Of a DNA stretch of 64,000 nucleotides, positions 39,925 through 48,625 are shown in pieces. The notes under the pieces are model-generated. The model was not told where the DNA came from, did no database searches, and saw only the letters and a program-made list of their open reading frames with translations. Location of the stretch: NCBI RefSeq assembly GCF_009467805.1, contig NZ_WIAY01000002.1:62001-126000 (forward strand), given 5' to 3'. Position 1 is the first letter of the stretch. Every line of letters starts with the position of its first letter. A program made the position numbers and the translations under genes. Source of the DNA: Stenotrophomonas nematodicola. Lineage in GTDB: Bacteria > Pseudomonadota > Gammaproteobacteria > Xanthomonadales > Xanthomonadaceae.

Positions 39925-41319
39925 ATGAATCAGAACAGCAGGCGCCGACCGATCCGTTCGGCGGCAACCGGGTTGCTGGGCATGTTGATGCCCATCGCAG
40001 TGTCTTCCACTGCACAGACCCCCAGTGCCTCGCCGTCCGCGTTCCCCGTCAACATCGAGAACAGCGTCCCGGCCAACGTGCCGCACACCCAGCCGGCCGC
40101 GTATCGCGCCGCGCCGGCCGCGCGGCAGGTACTGCCGCCCGCACCGGGCTTCAATGTCGCGGCAATCGAATCGATGGCGCAGCAGCTCACCTATGGCGAG
40201 CGCGTCCCCGGCATGGCCGTGGCGATCGTCCAGGGCGGCCGCGTGCTCAGCGCGCGGGGCTACGGCGTTACCGACGTCAACAATCCGCAGCAGGTCGACG
40301 CGCATACCGTGTTCCGCCTCGCGTCGCTGTCCAAGGCCTTCGCCGGTACGATGGCCGGCCTGCTGGTCAACGACGGCACCCTGCGCTGGGACAGCAAGGT
40401 CACCGACTACGTCCCCGGCTTCCGGCTGAACTCGCCGGAAGCAACCGAGCGGCTGACCGTGGCCGACCTGCTCAGCCATCGGGTCGGCCTGCCCTACAAC
40501 GCATACGACCGCGACGTGGAAGCCAACGCGGAGTACTACACGCTGACCCACAAGTTGGCCTCGACCTCGCTCAAGTGCCAGCCGGGCGAGTGCTACGCCT
40601 ATCAGAACGTTGCCTTCAGTCTGATCGGCGACGTGGTCTACGCCGCCTCCGGCAGTTTCTACGAACAGTCGGTCGAGCGTCGGTTGTTCAAGCCGCTGGG
40701 CATGGATGACGCCAGCCTCGGCCTGGCCGGCATCCAGGCCAGCTCGCGCTGGGCGCGTCCGCATGTGCGCAGCCGCAACGGCTGGGTTGCCCTGACCCCC
40801 AAGCCCACCTATTACCGGTTGGCACCGGCGGCCGGCGTCAATGCCAGCGCCAGCGACATGGCGCAGTGGCTGCTGGCCCACACCGGACACCGGCCCGACG
40901 TGCTGCCTGCGCCGCTGCTGGCCACCCTGCACTCCACCCTGATCAGCACCCCGGGCGAAATGCGCTCCGGCTGGCGCCGCGAACGCCTGCATTCGGCCGG
41001 CTACGCACTGGGCTGGCGCAACTTCGATTACGCCGGCCATGAAGTGGTGTTCCATGCCGGCGCGGTGCAGGGCTACCGTGGGCTGGTTGCGCTGGTGCCG
41101 GAACGCGACCTCGGCATTGCCATCATGTGGAACGGTGAAAGCAGCCTGCCCAGCGGCCTGCTGCCGACCGTGCTCGACGCAGCGATGGGCCTGCCCAGCC
41201 AGCGTTGGCTGGACGTGGATACCGACTTCGGCAGCGACAACCTGATGGCCGAAGATGCCGCCCCGCAGAACAAGCGCAAGGGCGTTTCGTCCAACCGTGC
41301 GGTGGCCTCGCCGCACTGA
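39925..41319 (+). CDS. Serine hydrolase, class C beta-lactamase / PBP4-type fold
   Basis: 464 residues with an N-terminal helix ([20 protein letters not shown]) that may be a signal peptide. Active-site motifs are in order: SxxK in [11 protein letters not shown] (Ser about 136), YxN in [11 protein letters not shown], and an HAG triad in [13 protein letters not shown] in place of the KTG box. This is the beta-lactamase family that includes EstB esterases, D-aminopeptidases and AmpC. HxG rather than KTG is common in the esterase or peptidase members, so antibiotic resistance is not implied. The C-terminal tail ([16 protein letters not shown]) is basic. Confidence 0.88.
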   Translation: MNQNSRRRPIRSAATGLLGMLMPIAVSSTAQTPSASPSAFPVNIENSVPANVPHTQPAAYRAAPAARQVLPPAPGFNVAAIESMAQQLTYGERVPGMAVAIVQGGRVLSARGYGVTDVNNPQQVDAHTVFRLASLSKAFAGTMAGLLVNDGTLRWDSKVTDYVPGFRLNSPEATERLTVADLLSHRVGLPYNAYDRDVEANAEYYTLTHKLASTSLKCQPGECYAYQNVAFSLIGDVVYAASGSFYEQSVERRLFKPLGMDDASLGLAGIQASSRWARPHVRSRNGWVALTPKPTYYRLAPAAGVNASASDMAQWLLAHTGHRPDVLPAPLLATLHSTLISTPGEMRSGWRRERLHSAGYALGWRNFDYAGHEVVFHAGAVQGYRGLVALVPERDLGIAIMWNGESSLPSGLLPTVLDAAMGLPSQRWLDVDTDFGSDNLMAEDAAPQNKRKGVSSNRAVASPH

Positions 41320-41341
41320 TCGCAGCGACCTCTCATTGGAA

Positions 41342-41369
41342 AAAGGCGGCCACTTGGCCGCCTTTTTTT
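41342..41369 (+). terminator. Intrinsic terminator of the serine hydrolase gene
   Basis: AAAGGCGGCCA, CT, TGGCCGCCTTT followed by TTTT. Confidence 0.9.
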
Positions 41370-41398
41370 CTGTGGGCACCGGCCGGAAACGCACCCAT

Positions 41399-41439
41399 AA
41401 AAAAACTCCCTCCCCGCTGGGCTGCCGGGGAAGGAGTTT
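41399..41439 (-). terminator. Intrinsic terminator of the histone-like gene
   Basis: On the minus strand, AAACTCC, TT, CCCCG, nine-base loop, CGGGG, AG, GGAGTTT, then TTTT. It lies 24 bases after the histone-like stop. Confidence 0.88.
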
Positions 41440-41462
41440 CAGGTGCGGCTATCGGGAAACGC

Positions 41463-41987
41463 TTAGATCAGCGGTGCCGGGGTTGCCGGCAGGGCGACCG
41501 GGGCAGCCTTCTTCTTGCGGGCTGCCGGCTTGCGCTTTGCAACCTTCTTGACCGCCTTCTTGGCGGTGGCCGTCTTCGCCGTCGCCTTCTTGGCTACCTT
41601 CTTGACGGCCTTCTTCGCCGTCTTGCGGGTGGCCTTCTTGGCCGCCGCCTTCTTGGCTACCTTGCGGACAGCCTTCTTCGCGGTCTTCTTGGCAGCCGCC
41701 TTCTTGGCGACCTTCCGGACGGCCTTCTTCGCCGTCTTCTTCACTGCTTTCTTCGCGGTCTTCTTGGCAGCCGCCTTCTTCGCTACCTTCTTGACCGCCT
41801 TCTTGGCGGCTGTCTTCTTCACTGCCTTGCGGGCGGTCGCCTTCTTGGCGGCCTTCTTCACCGTCTTCTTGGCCGCCGCCTTCTTGGCGACCTTCTTCAC
41901 GGCTTTACGGGCAGTCGCCTTCTTAGCGACCTTCTTGGCTGCCTTTTTGGCGGCCGGCTTTTTCTTCGCAGCTTTCTTGGTTGCCAT
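41463..41987 (-). CDS. Lysine/alanine-rich histone H1-like DNA-binding protein
   Basis: 174 residues, almost wholly Ala, Lys, Thr, Val and Arg. Repeated units such as [15 protein letters not shown] and [11 protein letters not shown] run from residue 1 to about 160, followed by a short Pro/Ala tail ([13 protein letters not shown]). It resembles the C-terminal domain of eukaryotic H1 and bacterial HctB/AlgP-type proteins, which are intrinsically disordered and compact or coat DNA. There is no globular domain. The repeats make the gene prone to length changes. A promoter candidate lies 280 bases upstream, giving a long leader. Confidence 0.88.
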   Translation of the reverse strand: MATKKAAKKKPAAKKAAKKVAKKATARKAVKKVAKKAAAKKTVKKAAKKATARKAVKKTAAKKAVKKVAKKAAAKKTAKKAVKKTAKKAVRKVAKKAAAKKTAKKAVRKVAKKAAAKKATRKTAKKAVKKVAKKATAKTATAKKAVKKVAKRKPAARKKKAAPVALPATPAPLI

Positions 41988-42273
41988 GGGATGGCTCCTC
42001 GTCAGTGATCTATGGAGTTGAAACGCCCAGGTAAAGCAAACCCGCCGTTGCTGCGTTGCGGGGACCGCCGTCGCGTCATGCGCGTCGTGACGGATACGGG
42101 GACACCTACCGGGATCGGCCAGGCAGGTGTCGGATCAGGGGTGCCCTTGCATTTCACCGAAGGAAGCGAAGCCGACTCCACCGTCATCGGATGCAAGGTG
42201 GATGTCCTGGTTGTGCTTCGCGACTGGATGTCGATTCTGCTCACTCTCTTGGCAGGCAAGGTCTGCTTGGCGA

Positions 42274-42302
42274 AACCTAATCACGCTTTTTTTCACTGTC
42301 AA
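42274..42302 (-). promoter_or_regulatory. Promoter candidate for the histone-like gene
   Basis: Minus strand: TTGACA (42297-42302, consensus), exactly 17 bases, TAGGTT (42274-42279). The leader to the ATG at 41987 would be about 280 bases. Confidence 0.55.
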
Positions 42303-42312
42303 CAACCCCGGC

Positions 42313-42330
42313 GAAAAATTTTCACACCGG
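42313..42330. repeat. GAAAANTTTTC motif, copy 1
   Basis: GAAAAATTTTCACACCGG. The core GAAAA-N-TTTTC is palindromic. It begins 11 bases upstream of the -35 of the histone-like promoter. The second copy lies at 42560-42578 in the same orientation. Confidence 0.5.
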
Positions 42331-42559
42331 ACACGTCCGACGCGCTGCGCCGAGCACCCGTTGGACACCCCGTACCGACACGTCATGCCCACACCAACGG
42401 ACACGCCGATGCCCTGTCGGCGGCAAGCCCTGAAACAAAAACAACTTAAAAGAAGCACTTTCGCGAAACACACCCCGGGTGGCGGCATGCGCACAGGCAG
42501 GTGTGCGAGCAGCGGCGCGCCTGTCTGACCGGCTGCCAACAAAGGGGCAAAATCCGTCG

Positions 42560-42578
42560 GAAAAGTTTTCACATCCGG
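42560..42578. repeat. GAAAANTTTTC motif, copy 2
   Basis: GAAAAGTTTTCACATCCGG: differs from copy 1 by one base and a one-base insertion. Spacing between copies is 247 bases. Confidence 0.5.
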
Positions 42579-42865
42579 CTGCGCTTTTTACTACCCGATT
42601 GACGCAAATGCGCAAACTTTCTACCGCGCAGTGTCGGCGCGATCGCACCTTCGGCAGGTCGCCAGCGGTCGTCCTGCGACCGCATGTCGATGTGCGGCGA
42701 CGCGCATCGGCATGCTCATGACCCGTCGCGATGGGTTCCCAACCCGACGGCATGAGCCGACGCGGAACGCGCCGGCAGCGCGCGCACACCGCAACATCAT
42801 CACGCCTCGCTAACGCCGCCGCGCCGGTGCATGCCGTTCGTTTTCCCGTCCACGGGAGAACAGCC

Positions 42866-42895
42866 AAAAAAAAACGGCCGCACAAGGCGGCCGTT
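42866..42895 (-). terminator. Intrinsic terminator after gcvH
   Basis: AACGGCCGC, ACAAG, GCGGCCGTT; on the minus strand the stem is followed by a long T-run (A9 at 42866-42874 on the plus strand). Confidence 0.92.
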
Positions 42896-42913
42896 CCTGG
42901 GAGCGACGCAGGA

Positions 42914-43309
42914 TCAGTGATCCTCGTTCTCCAGCAGCTCGGCGTAGTCGTCCGGCGCCAGCAGCTCGTTCAACTCGTCGGTGCCGGTCACTTCCACCAC
43001 GAAGATCCAGCCTTCGCCGTACGCATCTTCGTTGATGGTTTCCGGCTTGTCCGACAGCGCGCTGTTGACCTCGACCACGGTACCGGTGATCGGGCTGTAC
43101 ACGTCCGAGGCGGCCTTCACCGACTCGACGACGGCGGCCTGCTCGCCCGCCTTGACCGTGTCGCCGACGTTGGGCAGCTCGACGTAGACCAGGTCGCCCA
43201 GCAGGCCTTGGGCATGGTCGGAAATACCGACGGTGACGCGGCCATTGCCTTCGACGCGCGCCCACTCGTGGGACTTGAGGAATTTGAGGTCGCCGGGGAT
43301 CTCGCTCAT
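42914..43309 (-). CDS. gcvH: Glycine cleavage system H protein
   Basis: 131 residues, standard length. Carries the aminomethyl group on a lipoyl arm between P, T and L proteins in glycine cleavage. The lipoyl Lys is in [17 protein letters not shown] (about 65). The N-terminal [25 protein letters not shown] and [18 protein letters not shown] segments are typical. It lies 96 bases after gcvT on the same strand, so probably co-transcribed; gcvP and lpd are not in the window. Confidence 0.97.
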   Translation of the reverse strand: MSEIPGDLKFLKSHEWARVEGNGRVTVGISDHAQGLLGDLVYVELPNVGDTVKAGEQAAVVESVKAASDVYSPITGTVVEVNSALSDKPETINEDAYGEGWIFVVEVTGTDELNELLAPDDYAELLENEDH

Positions 43310-43405
43310 GGAACTGCTCCGAGAAAATTCAGGGGTTCGGGAAACGGGGGTAGTGTAACCAACCGGCGCGGGCCGCTGGGCAACCGCGCGCCGGAAACTG
43401 CTGGA

Positions 43406-44518
43406 TCAGGCCTCGACCAGCACGCCGGGCTGGGCCTGACCTTCGCGCACGAACGGGAACTTCACCACGCGCACCGGGACCTGCTTGCCGCGGATGTCCA
43501 CGTGCACCTGGCCCAGCTCACCGGCCGGCACGCGGGCGAACGCGATGCCCTTGCCCAGCGTCGGGGAGAAGGTGCCGGACAGGATCTCGCCCTGGCCGCT
43601 GGCGGTGAGTACCGCCTGGCCGTGGCGCAGCACGCCCTTCTCGTCCATCACCAGGCCGATCAGCTGGCGTGCGTCGCCCGCCGCCTTCTGCGCTTCCAGC
43701 ACCTCGCGGCCGATGAAGTCGCGGCCTTCGTCCAGCGCCACGGTCCAGGCCAGGGCGGCTTCGTACGGGGTGATCTGCTCGTCCATGTCCTGGCCATACA
43801 GGTTCATGCCGGCTTCCAGGCGCAGCGTGTCGCGCGCGCCCAACCCAGCCGGACGTACGCCGGCCTGCGCCAGGGCGTTCCAGAAGGCGACCACGTCGTT
43901 CTGCGGAATCAGGATTTCAAACCCGTCCTCACCGGTGTAGCCGGTGCGCGCCACGAACAGCGGCGCACCGCTGGCGGCGGTCGCCTCGATCGCGGCGAAA
44001 CGGCCGAGCGTGTTCAATGCGGCGCGGTCGCCCTCCGCGGCCAGGCCGATCACGCGCGCGCGTGCGGTGGGGCCCTGCACGGCGATGATCGCCAGGTCGT
44101 CGCGCTCGGTCACCTGCACGTCGAAGGCGGCCGCCTGTTCACGGATCCAGGCCAGGTCCTTCTCGCGGGTGGAGGCGTTCACCACCATGCGGAAGAAGTC
44201 GTCGGCCAGGTAGTAGACGATCAGGTCGTCGATCACCCCGCCCTGCGGGTTGAGCATGCACGAGTACAGCGCCTTGCCGGTGGCCTTGAGCTTGTCCACC
44301 GAGTTGGCCAGCAGGCGGCGCAGGAACGGCTTGACCTGCGCGCCGCGCAGATCGACCACGGTCATGTGGCTGACGTCGAACATGCCCGCGTCGGCACGCA
44401 CCAGGTGGTGTTCGTCCAGCTGCGAGCCATAGTGGATGGGCATGTCCCAGCCACCGAAATCGACCATCTTGGCGCCGAGTGCGCGGTGGGTGTCGTTGAG
44501 AAGCGTCTTCTGGGTCAT
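43406..44518 (-). CDS. gcvT: Glycine cleavage system T protein (aminomethyltransferase)
   Basis: 370 residues. Transfers the aminomethyl carbon from H protein to tetrahydrofolate, releasing ammonia. Seen: [35 protein letters not shown] N-terminus, [12 protein letters not shown] with the catalytic Asp region, the folate-binding [10 protein letters not shown] and [20 protein letters not shown]. The 94 bases upstream do not contain a glycine riboswitch. A GATAAT -10-like box is at 44552-44557, without a good -35. Confidence 0.96.
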   Translation of the reverse strand: MTQKTLLNDTHRALGAKMVDFGGWDMPIHYGSQLDEHHLVRADAGMFDVSHMTVVDLRGAQVKPFLRRLLANSVDKLKATGKALYSCMLNPQGGVIDDLIVYYLADDFFRMVVNASTREKDLAWIREQAAAFDVQVTERDDLAIIAVQGPTARARVIGLAAEGDRAALNTLGRFAAIEATAASGAPLFVARTGYTGEDGFEILIPQNDVVAFWNALAQAGVRPAGLGARDTLRLEAGMNLYGQDMDEQITPYEAALAWTVALDEGRDFIGREVLEAQKAAGDARQLIGLVMDEKGVLRHGQAVLTASGQGEILSGTFSPTLGKGIAFARVPAGELGQVHVDIRGKQVPVRVVKFPFVREGQAQPGVLVEA

Positions 44519-44578
44519 GACCGGTTCCGGGGGAATGAAGGCAAGAGCGCCATTATCCCAGAACCGTCTTCACAACGC

Positions 44579-44607
44579 CTGCGGCGGTGCGGAATGCGCC
44601 GCCGCAG
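44579..44607 (-). terminator. Hairpin after the NfeD-like gene
   Basis: CTGCGGCGG, 11-base loop, CCGCCGCAG: a perfect nine-base stem six bases after the nfeD-like stop. No T-run, so a weak or Rho-assisted terminator. Confidence 0.5.
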
Positions 44608-44612
44608 CCTGC

Positions 44613-45044
44613 TCAGACCGGTTGCACTTTCAGCGTCATGCCCGCCACCGCCACCACCCGTACCGCGCTCCCGGCCGGCAGGTCCGGGCCATCCACCACC
44701 CAGAACGCGTCGTCGACCTTGGCGCGGCCCTTGCCGGCGACGATCGGCTGGTCCAGCAGCACCACCCGCCCCACCAGCTGCTCGGCACGCCGGTTCAACA
44801 ACGGCGCGTCGCTCTGCCGATCGTGGGAGCGCCCCCAGCGCCGGTAGCACTGGATCGACACCACGCTGAGCAGCACGAACGCGACCACCTGCCACAGCAG
44901 CGGAATGTCGGCGAACACGGCCACCAGCACGAACACCGCCGCCGCCCCGATGCCGATCCACAGCATGAACGCCCCCGGGGCCAGCGCTTCGGCCGCAAAC
45001 AGCACCAATGCCAGCGCGCCCCAGCCTACGACCTCCCAGCGCAT
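44613..45044 (-). CDS. NfeD-like membrane protein
   Basis: 143 residues from the ATG at 45044, one base after the stop of the SPFH gene. Three hydrophobic helices in the first 75 residues, then a C-terminal OB-fold domain (RAEQLVGRVVLLDQPIVAGKGRAKVDDAFWVV). NfeD-type partners sit with SPFH proteins in membrane microdomains. The operon arrangement with the next gene upstream is the classic NfeD-stomatin pair. Confidence 0.9.
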   Translation of the reverse strand: MRWEVVGWGALALVLFAAEALAPGAFMLWIGIGAAAVFVLVAVFADIPLLWQVVAFVLLSVVSIQCYRRWGRSHDRQSDAPLLNRRAEQLVGRVVLLDQPIVAGKGRAKVDDAFWVVDGPDLPAGSAVRVVAVAGMTLKVQPV

Positions 45045-45045
45045 G

Positions 45046-46008
45046 TCAGCCTCCGATCCGCGGCGGCACCGCGCGCGCGGCCTTCTTCTCTTCCTGCTTG
45101 GCGAACGCTTCCTTGGCCAGTTCGGCCACACCGGCGATCGATCCGATCACGCCACTGGCCTCCATCGGCATCAGCACCAGCTTCTGGTTCGGCGAGGTCG
45201 CCAGTTCCTTGAACGCCTCCACATACTTCTGCGCGATGAAGTAGTTGATCGCCTGCACGTCGCCCTTGGCGATCGCGTCGGACACCATTTCGGTCGCCTT
45301 GGCTTCGGCCTCGGCCAGGCGCTCACGCGCCTCCGCATCGCGGAACGCGGCTTCCTTGCGGCCTTCGGCTTCGAGCACGGCCGCCTGCTTCTCGCCTTCG
45401 GCACGCAGGATCTCGGACTGGCGCGAGCCTTCGGCTTCCAGAATCTGCGCGCGCTTTTCGCGCTCGGCCTTCATCTGCCGAGCCATCGCGTCGAGCAGGT
45501 CGCGCGGGGGCTGGATGTCGCGGATTTCGATGCGGTTGACCTTCACGCCCCACGGGTTGGTGGCATGATCGACCACGCTCAGCAGCTGGGCATTGATCAC
45601 CTCGCGCTGGCTGAGCGATTCGTCCAGGTCCATCGACCCGATCACGGTGCGGATGTTGGTCTGCACCAGCGCGATCATCGCCACTTCCAGGTTGGCCACT
45701 TCATAGGCCGCCTTGGACGCGTCGAGCACCTGGAAGAACACCACGCCGTCCACGCGCACCGCGGCGTTGTCCTTGGTGATCACTTCCTGGCTGGGCACGT
45801 CCAGCACCTGCTCCATCATGTTCACCTTGCGACCGACGCCGTAGACGATCGGAATCAGGAAATGCAGGCCGGGGGACATGGTGTGGGTGTAGCGGCCGAA
45901 GCGCTCGACCGTCCACTCGTAGCCCTGCGGCACCATGCGCACGGCCTTGAACAGGATGACGACGGCCACGAAGGCAAGCACCAGCGAGAACAGCATGGTC
46001 GGAAACAT
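45046..46008 (-). CDS. qmcA: SPFH/band 7 (stomatin-like, QmcA-type) membrane protein
   Basis: 320 residues. N-terminal helix LFSLVLAFVAVVILFKAV, then the band 7 domain with VPQGYEWTVERFGRYTHTMSPGLHFLIP, VFFQVLDASKAAYEV, VNAQLLSVVDHATNPWGVKVNRIEIRDI-type strands, and a long Glu/Ala/Lys coiled coil (about 175-250) of EAEGSRQSEILRAEGEKQ type. It forms oligomeric scaffolds at the inner membrane and influences the FtsH protease in E. coli. It is co-transcribed with the NfeD-like partner. Confidence 0.93.
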   Translation of the reverse strand: MFPTMLFSLVLAFVAVVILFKAVRMVPQGYEWTVERFGRYTHTMSPGLHFLIPIVYGVGRKVNMMEQVLDVPSQEVITKDNAAVRVDGVVFFQVLDASKAAYEVANLEVAMIALVQTNIRTVIGSMDLDESLSQREVINAQLLSVVDHATNPWGVKVNRIEIRDIQPPRDLLDAMARQMKAEREKRAQILEAEGSRQSEILRAEGEKQAAVLEAEGRKEAAFRDAEARERLAEAEAKATEMVSDAIAKGDVQAINYFIAQKYVEAFKELATSPNQKLVLMPMEASGVIGSIAGVAELAKEAFAKQEEKKAARAVPPRIGG

Positions 46009-46068
46009 CGGAAACTCCTTTCCCTGTGATGTCCCGATTGTACGGTCAGTTGCGCTGCGACACCCGGT

Positions 46069-46392
46069 TCAGCTGCCGCGGGGGGCAAACATGATCACCG
46101 TCATCCCGGCCAGGCACAGGGCGACGCCAAGCAGATCCCAGCGGCTGGGACGAATGCCGTCCACCAGCCACAGCCACATCAGCGCAGTGCCGATGTAGAC
46201 GCCTCCGTAGGCGGCGTAGACGCGGCCGCTGGCGACCGGATGCAGGGTCAGCAGCCAGGCGAACAGGGCCAGGCTGGCCGCTGCCGGCAGCAGCAGCCAC
46301 GCACTGCCGTCCTTGCGCAGCCACAGCCACGGCAGGTAGCAGCCGACGATTTCGGCCACGGCGGTCAGTACGAACAGCAGCAGCGTGTTCAC
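46069..46392 (-). CDS. ynfA: YnfA family (UPF0060) small membrane protein
   Basis: 107 residues with four helices. YnfA signature: [19 protein letters not shown] near the start and [23 protein letters not shown] before the last helix. Related in fold to small multidrug resistance transporters; substrate not known. The start overlaps the mazG stop by four bases. Confidence 0.94.
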   Translation of the reverse strand: MNTLLLFVLTAVAEIVGCYLPWLWLRKDGSAWLLLPAAASLALFAWLLTLHPVASGRVYAAYGGVYIGTALMWLWLVDGIRPSRWDLLGVALCLAGMTVIMFAPRGS

Positions 46393-47201
46393 GATGTCGC
46401 TTCGTCGCGCTTGGCCTGCTGCCAGAGGCGCTCCTGCGCCTCCAGGTCCAGCGCGTCCATGCGCTGCCCGGCGGCGGCGGCCTGCGCCTCCATCGCGCGG
46501 AAGCGGCGCTCGAACTTGTGGTTGGCCTGGCGCAGCGCCGCGCCGACATCGACCTTGGCGTGCCGGGCCAGGTTGGCACAGACGAACAGGAGGTCCCCGA
46601 GTTCTTCCTGCAGGCGCGCGTGGTTGGCCTGGACATCACCGCGGGCGAATTCCGCCGCCACCTCGTCCAGTTCCTCGCGCACCTTGTCCAGCACCGGCTG
46701 CGGGTCGGGCCAGTCGAAGCCGACCCGGGCCGCGCGGGCCTGCAGCTTCACCGCCCGCTGCCACTCGGGCAGGCCACGCGAAATGCCGGCCAGCGCGGAG
46801 GTATCGGTGTGGCCCTTGGCCGCGCGTTCGGCACGCTTGATCGCCTCCCAGTTCAGGTTGACCTGGTCGGCGTCGTCGACCTCCACGTCGGCGAAGATGT
46901 GCGGATGACGCCGCTGCATCTTGTCACTGATCGCACGGGCGACGTCGGCGAAGGCGAACGCACCCTGCTCGCTGGCCATCTGTGCGTGGAAGACCACCTG
47001 CAGCAGCAGATCGCCCAGTTCGTCCTTGAGGTCGTCCAGGTCACCGCGGTCGATCGCGTCGGCCACTTCGTAGGCCTCCTCGACGGTATACGGGGCAATG
47101 CTGGCGAAGTCCTGCTGCAGGTCCCACGGGCACCCCTGCGTGGGATCGCGCAGGCGCGCCATGATCTGCAGCAGGCGGTCCAGTTCGGCACTGGGGGTCA
47201 T
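46389..47201 (-). CDS. mazG: Nucleoside triphosphate pyrophosphohydrolase
   Basis: 270 residues. Hydrolyses NTPs to NMP and PPi as a housecleaning enzyme. Two MazG domains: CPWDLQQDF ... [38 protein letters not shown] metal-binding Glu cluster in the first (about 25-100), and a second with [18 protein letters not shown] (about 195-220). Overlaps ynfA downstream. Confidence 0.95.
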   Translation of the reverse strand: MTPSAELDRLLQIMARLRDPTQGCPWDLQQDFASIAPYTVEEAYEVADAIDRGDLDDLKDELGDLLLQVVFHAQMASEQGAFAFADVARAISDKMQRRHPHIFADVEVDDADQVNLNWEAIKRAERAAKGHTDTSALAGISRGLPEWQRAVKLQARAARVGFDWPDPQPVLDKVREELDEVAAEFARGDVQANHARLQEELGDLLFVCANLARHAKVDVGAALRQANHKFERRFRAMEAQAAAAGQRMDALDLEAQERLWQQAKRDEATS

Positions 47202-47220
47202 GCGGGGTTCTCCGATGGGG

Positions 47221-48024
47221 TCAGGCAGGCAACCAGTCGCGCCACGGCAGGCGGGTATCGCCCAGCGCGATGAAGTCGCCGTTCAACAGGGTGTCGCGGC
47301 GGTTGTAGCGGAACGGCTTGCCGGTGGCCGCCGACAGCACCGCACCACCGGCGGCGTGCAGCACGCACTGACCTGCGGCGGTGTCCCATTCGGCGGTCGG
47401 TCCCAACCGGGGGTAGACGTCGAGCGTGCCCTCGGCGAGCCGGCAGAATTTCAGCGACGAGCCCTGTGCGACCAGCTCGATCCCGCCCATCCGGTCCAGC
47501 AGCGCCTGCGTCTGCGGGCTGCGGTGCGAACGGCTGGCGGCGACCTTCAGCGGGGGCACGGCCGGCGTGCGGGTGCGCAGCACCGAGTCGCGCATGCCGT
47601 CGCGGCGATACGCCAGCTCACCACGCATCGCATGCCAGACCGTGCCACTGACCGGCGCCAGCACCACGCCGAAGGCCGGCGCCCCCTGGTAGATCAGCGC
47701 GATGTTGACGCTGAACTCGTCGTTGCGCTTGACGAACTCGCGGGTGCCGTCGAGCGGATCGACCAGCCAATAGGCACCCCAGTGCTGGCGCACCTCCCAC
47801 GGCACCTGCGCCGATTCCTCGGACAGGATCGGCAGGTCCGGAGTGAGCTGGCCAAGGCCGCGCTCGATCACCTGGTTGGCGGCCAGGTCGGCCGCGGTGA
47901 GCGGGCTGCGATCGGATTTGATCTCCACATCGAACGCAGTGGCATACACCCCCATGATGGCGGCGGCGGCGTCCTGGGCGATGGCGATGACGGTTTCGCG
48001 CAGATCCGTCGTGAGTTTGATCAT
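47221..48024 (-). CDS. cysQ: 3'(2'),5'-bisphosphate nucleotidase
   Basis: 267 residues from the ATG at 48024, which overlaps the nudE stop by four bases. Inositol-phosphatase superfamily: LSEESAQVPWEVR supplies metal-binding Glu residues, YWLVDPLDGTREFVKRNDEFSVNIALI is the DPLDGT motif, and the late AEWDTAAGQCVLHAAGG is the WDxAA motif. CysQ removes the 3'-phosphate from PAP, a by-product of sulfate assimilation. Confidence 0.94.
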   Translation of the reverse strand: MIKLTTDLRETVIAIAQDAAAAIMGVYATAFDVEIKSDRSPLTAADLAANQVIERGLGQLTPDLPILSEESAQVPWEVRQHWGAYWLVDPLDGTREFVKRNDEFSVNIALIYQGAPAFGVVLAPVSGTVWHAMRGELAYRRDGMRDSVLRTRTPAVPPLKVAASRSHRSPQTQALLDRMGGIELVAQGSSLKFCRLAEGTLDVYPRLGPTAEWDTAAGQCVLHAAGGAVLSAATGKPFRYNRRDTLLNGDFIALGDTRLPWRDWLPA

Positions 48025-48569
48025 TCCCGACGTCCCAGCCACTCGCGGGCGATGAACAACGCCGCCAGCGAACGGCCTTCGGAGACGTCCTCGCGCAGCA
48101 TCAGCTGGTCCAGATCGGCCAGCTTCCAGGGCACCACTTCCAGCTCCTCGGGTTCGTCGCCGACCAGGCGTTCGGGATAGAGGTCGCGGGCCACCACCAG
48201 CCAGGACTGGTGGCTCATGTAGGTCGGCGCCAGCGTCATCGCGCGCAGCACATCAATGCGGCGGGCACCGTACCCCGCCTCTTCCTTCAGTTCGCGGTCG
48301 GCGGCCTGCTCGGGGCTTTCCCCGGCATCGATGCGCCCTTTGACCAGGCCGAGCTCGTAACGGTGCACGCCGGCCGCGTATTCACGCACCAGCAGCACGG
48401 TCTCCTCGTCGAGCATCGGCACCACGACCACCGCGCCGTGGCCCCGGCTGACCAGACGCTCGAAACGGCGGCGTTCGCCGTTGGAGAATTCCAGGTCCAG
48501 GTGCTGGCGCTGGAAGGGCCCGCTTTCCTCGTCCGTGATCTGGTGGATGATGGGCAGGCGACGGCTCAT
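48021..48569 (-). CDS. nudE: ADP compounds hydrolase
   Basis: 182 residues. Nudix box in GRIDAGESPEQAADRELKEEAG (GX5EX7REUXEEXG). N-terminal RRFERLVSRGHGAVVVVPML and the C-terminal segment after DEPEELEVVPW are as in NudE. It hydrolyses ADP-ribose, NADH and similar compounds. NudE and CysQ adjacency is common in gammaproteobacteria. Confidence 0.93.
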   Translation of the reverse strand: MSRRLPIIHQITDEESGPFQRQHLDLEFSNGERRRFERLVSRGHGAVVVVPMLDEETVLLVREYAAGVHRYELGLVKGRIDAGESPEQAADRELKEEAGYGARRIDVLRAMTLAPTYMSHQSWLVVARDLYPERLVGDEPEELEVVPWKLADLDQLMLREDVSEGRSLAALFIAREWLGRRE

Positions 48570-48625
48570 GCGAACAGGCTCTTGGATAGAATGTGTGCAG
48601 GTGAAAACGTGTTCATGAGCCCGAA

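Larger units (their letters stand above)
41988..42913. other. 926-bp stretch without a convincing gene
   Basis: Holds, from left to right: the leader of the histone-like gene, its candidate promoter (42274-42302), a near-identical motif pair (42313-42330 and 42560-42578), a TTTCGCGAAA palindrome near 42459-42468, and the gcvH terminator. The GC pattern lacks third-position bias, and the short open frames here show no family features. A small RNA or a complex control region is possible. Confidence 0.6.

Noticed and set aside
39925..41319. Class C beta-lactamase as a resistance gene
   Set aside because: SxxK and YxN are present but KTG is replaced by HAG, which is as compatible with esterase or peptidase relatives. 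Resistance is not supported.
41515..42021. Plus-strand frame of repeated Phe/Leu/Ala that looks like a membrane protein
   Set aside because: It is the antisense of the Lys/Ala codons of the histone-like gene; its hydrophobicity is a complement artefact.
42135..42572. 145-codon minus frame in the 926-bp gap
   Set aside because: No Shine-Dalgarno, no recognisable family, and a composition unlike neighbouring genes. It also spans the predicted promoter.
44519..44612. Possible glycine riboswitch before gcvT
   Set aside because: The short gap lacks the conserved glycine aptamer segments; it contains only a hairpin belonging to the upstream gene end.
48565..48620. BirA-type operator in the nudE-bioA gap
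   Set aside because: GAACA and TGTTC occur but about 35 bases apart, and do not resemble the biotin operator.
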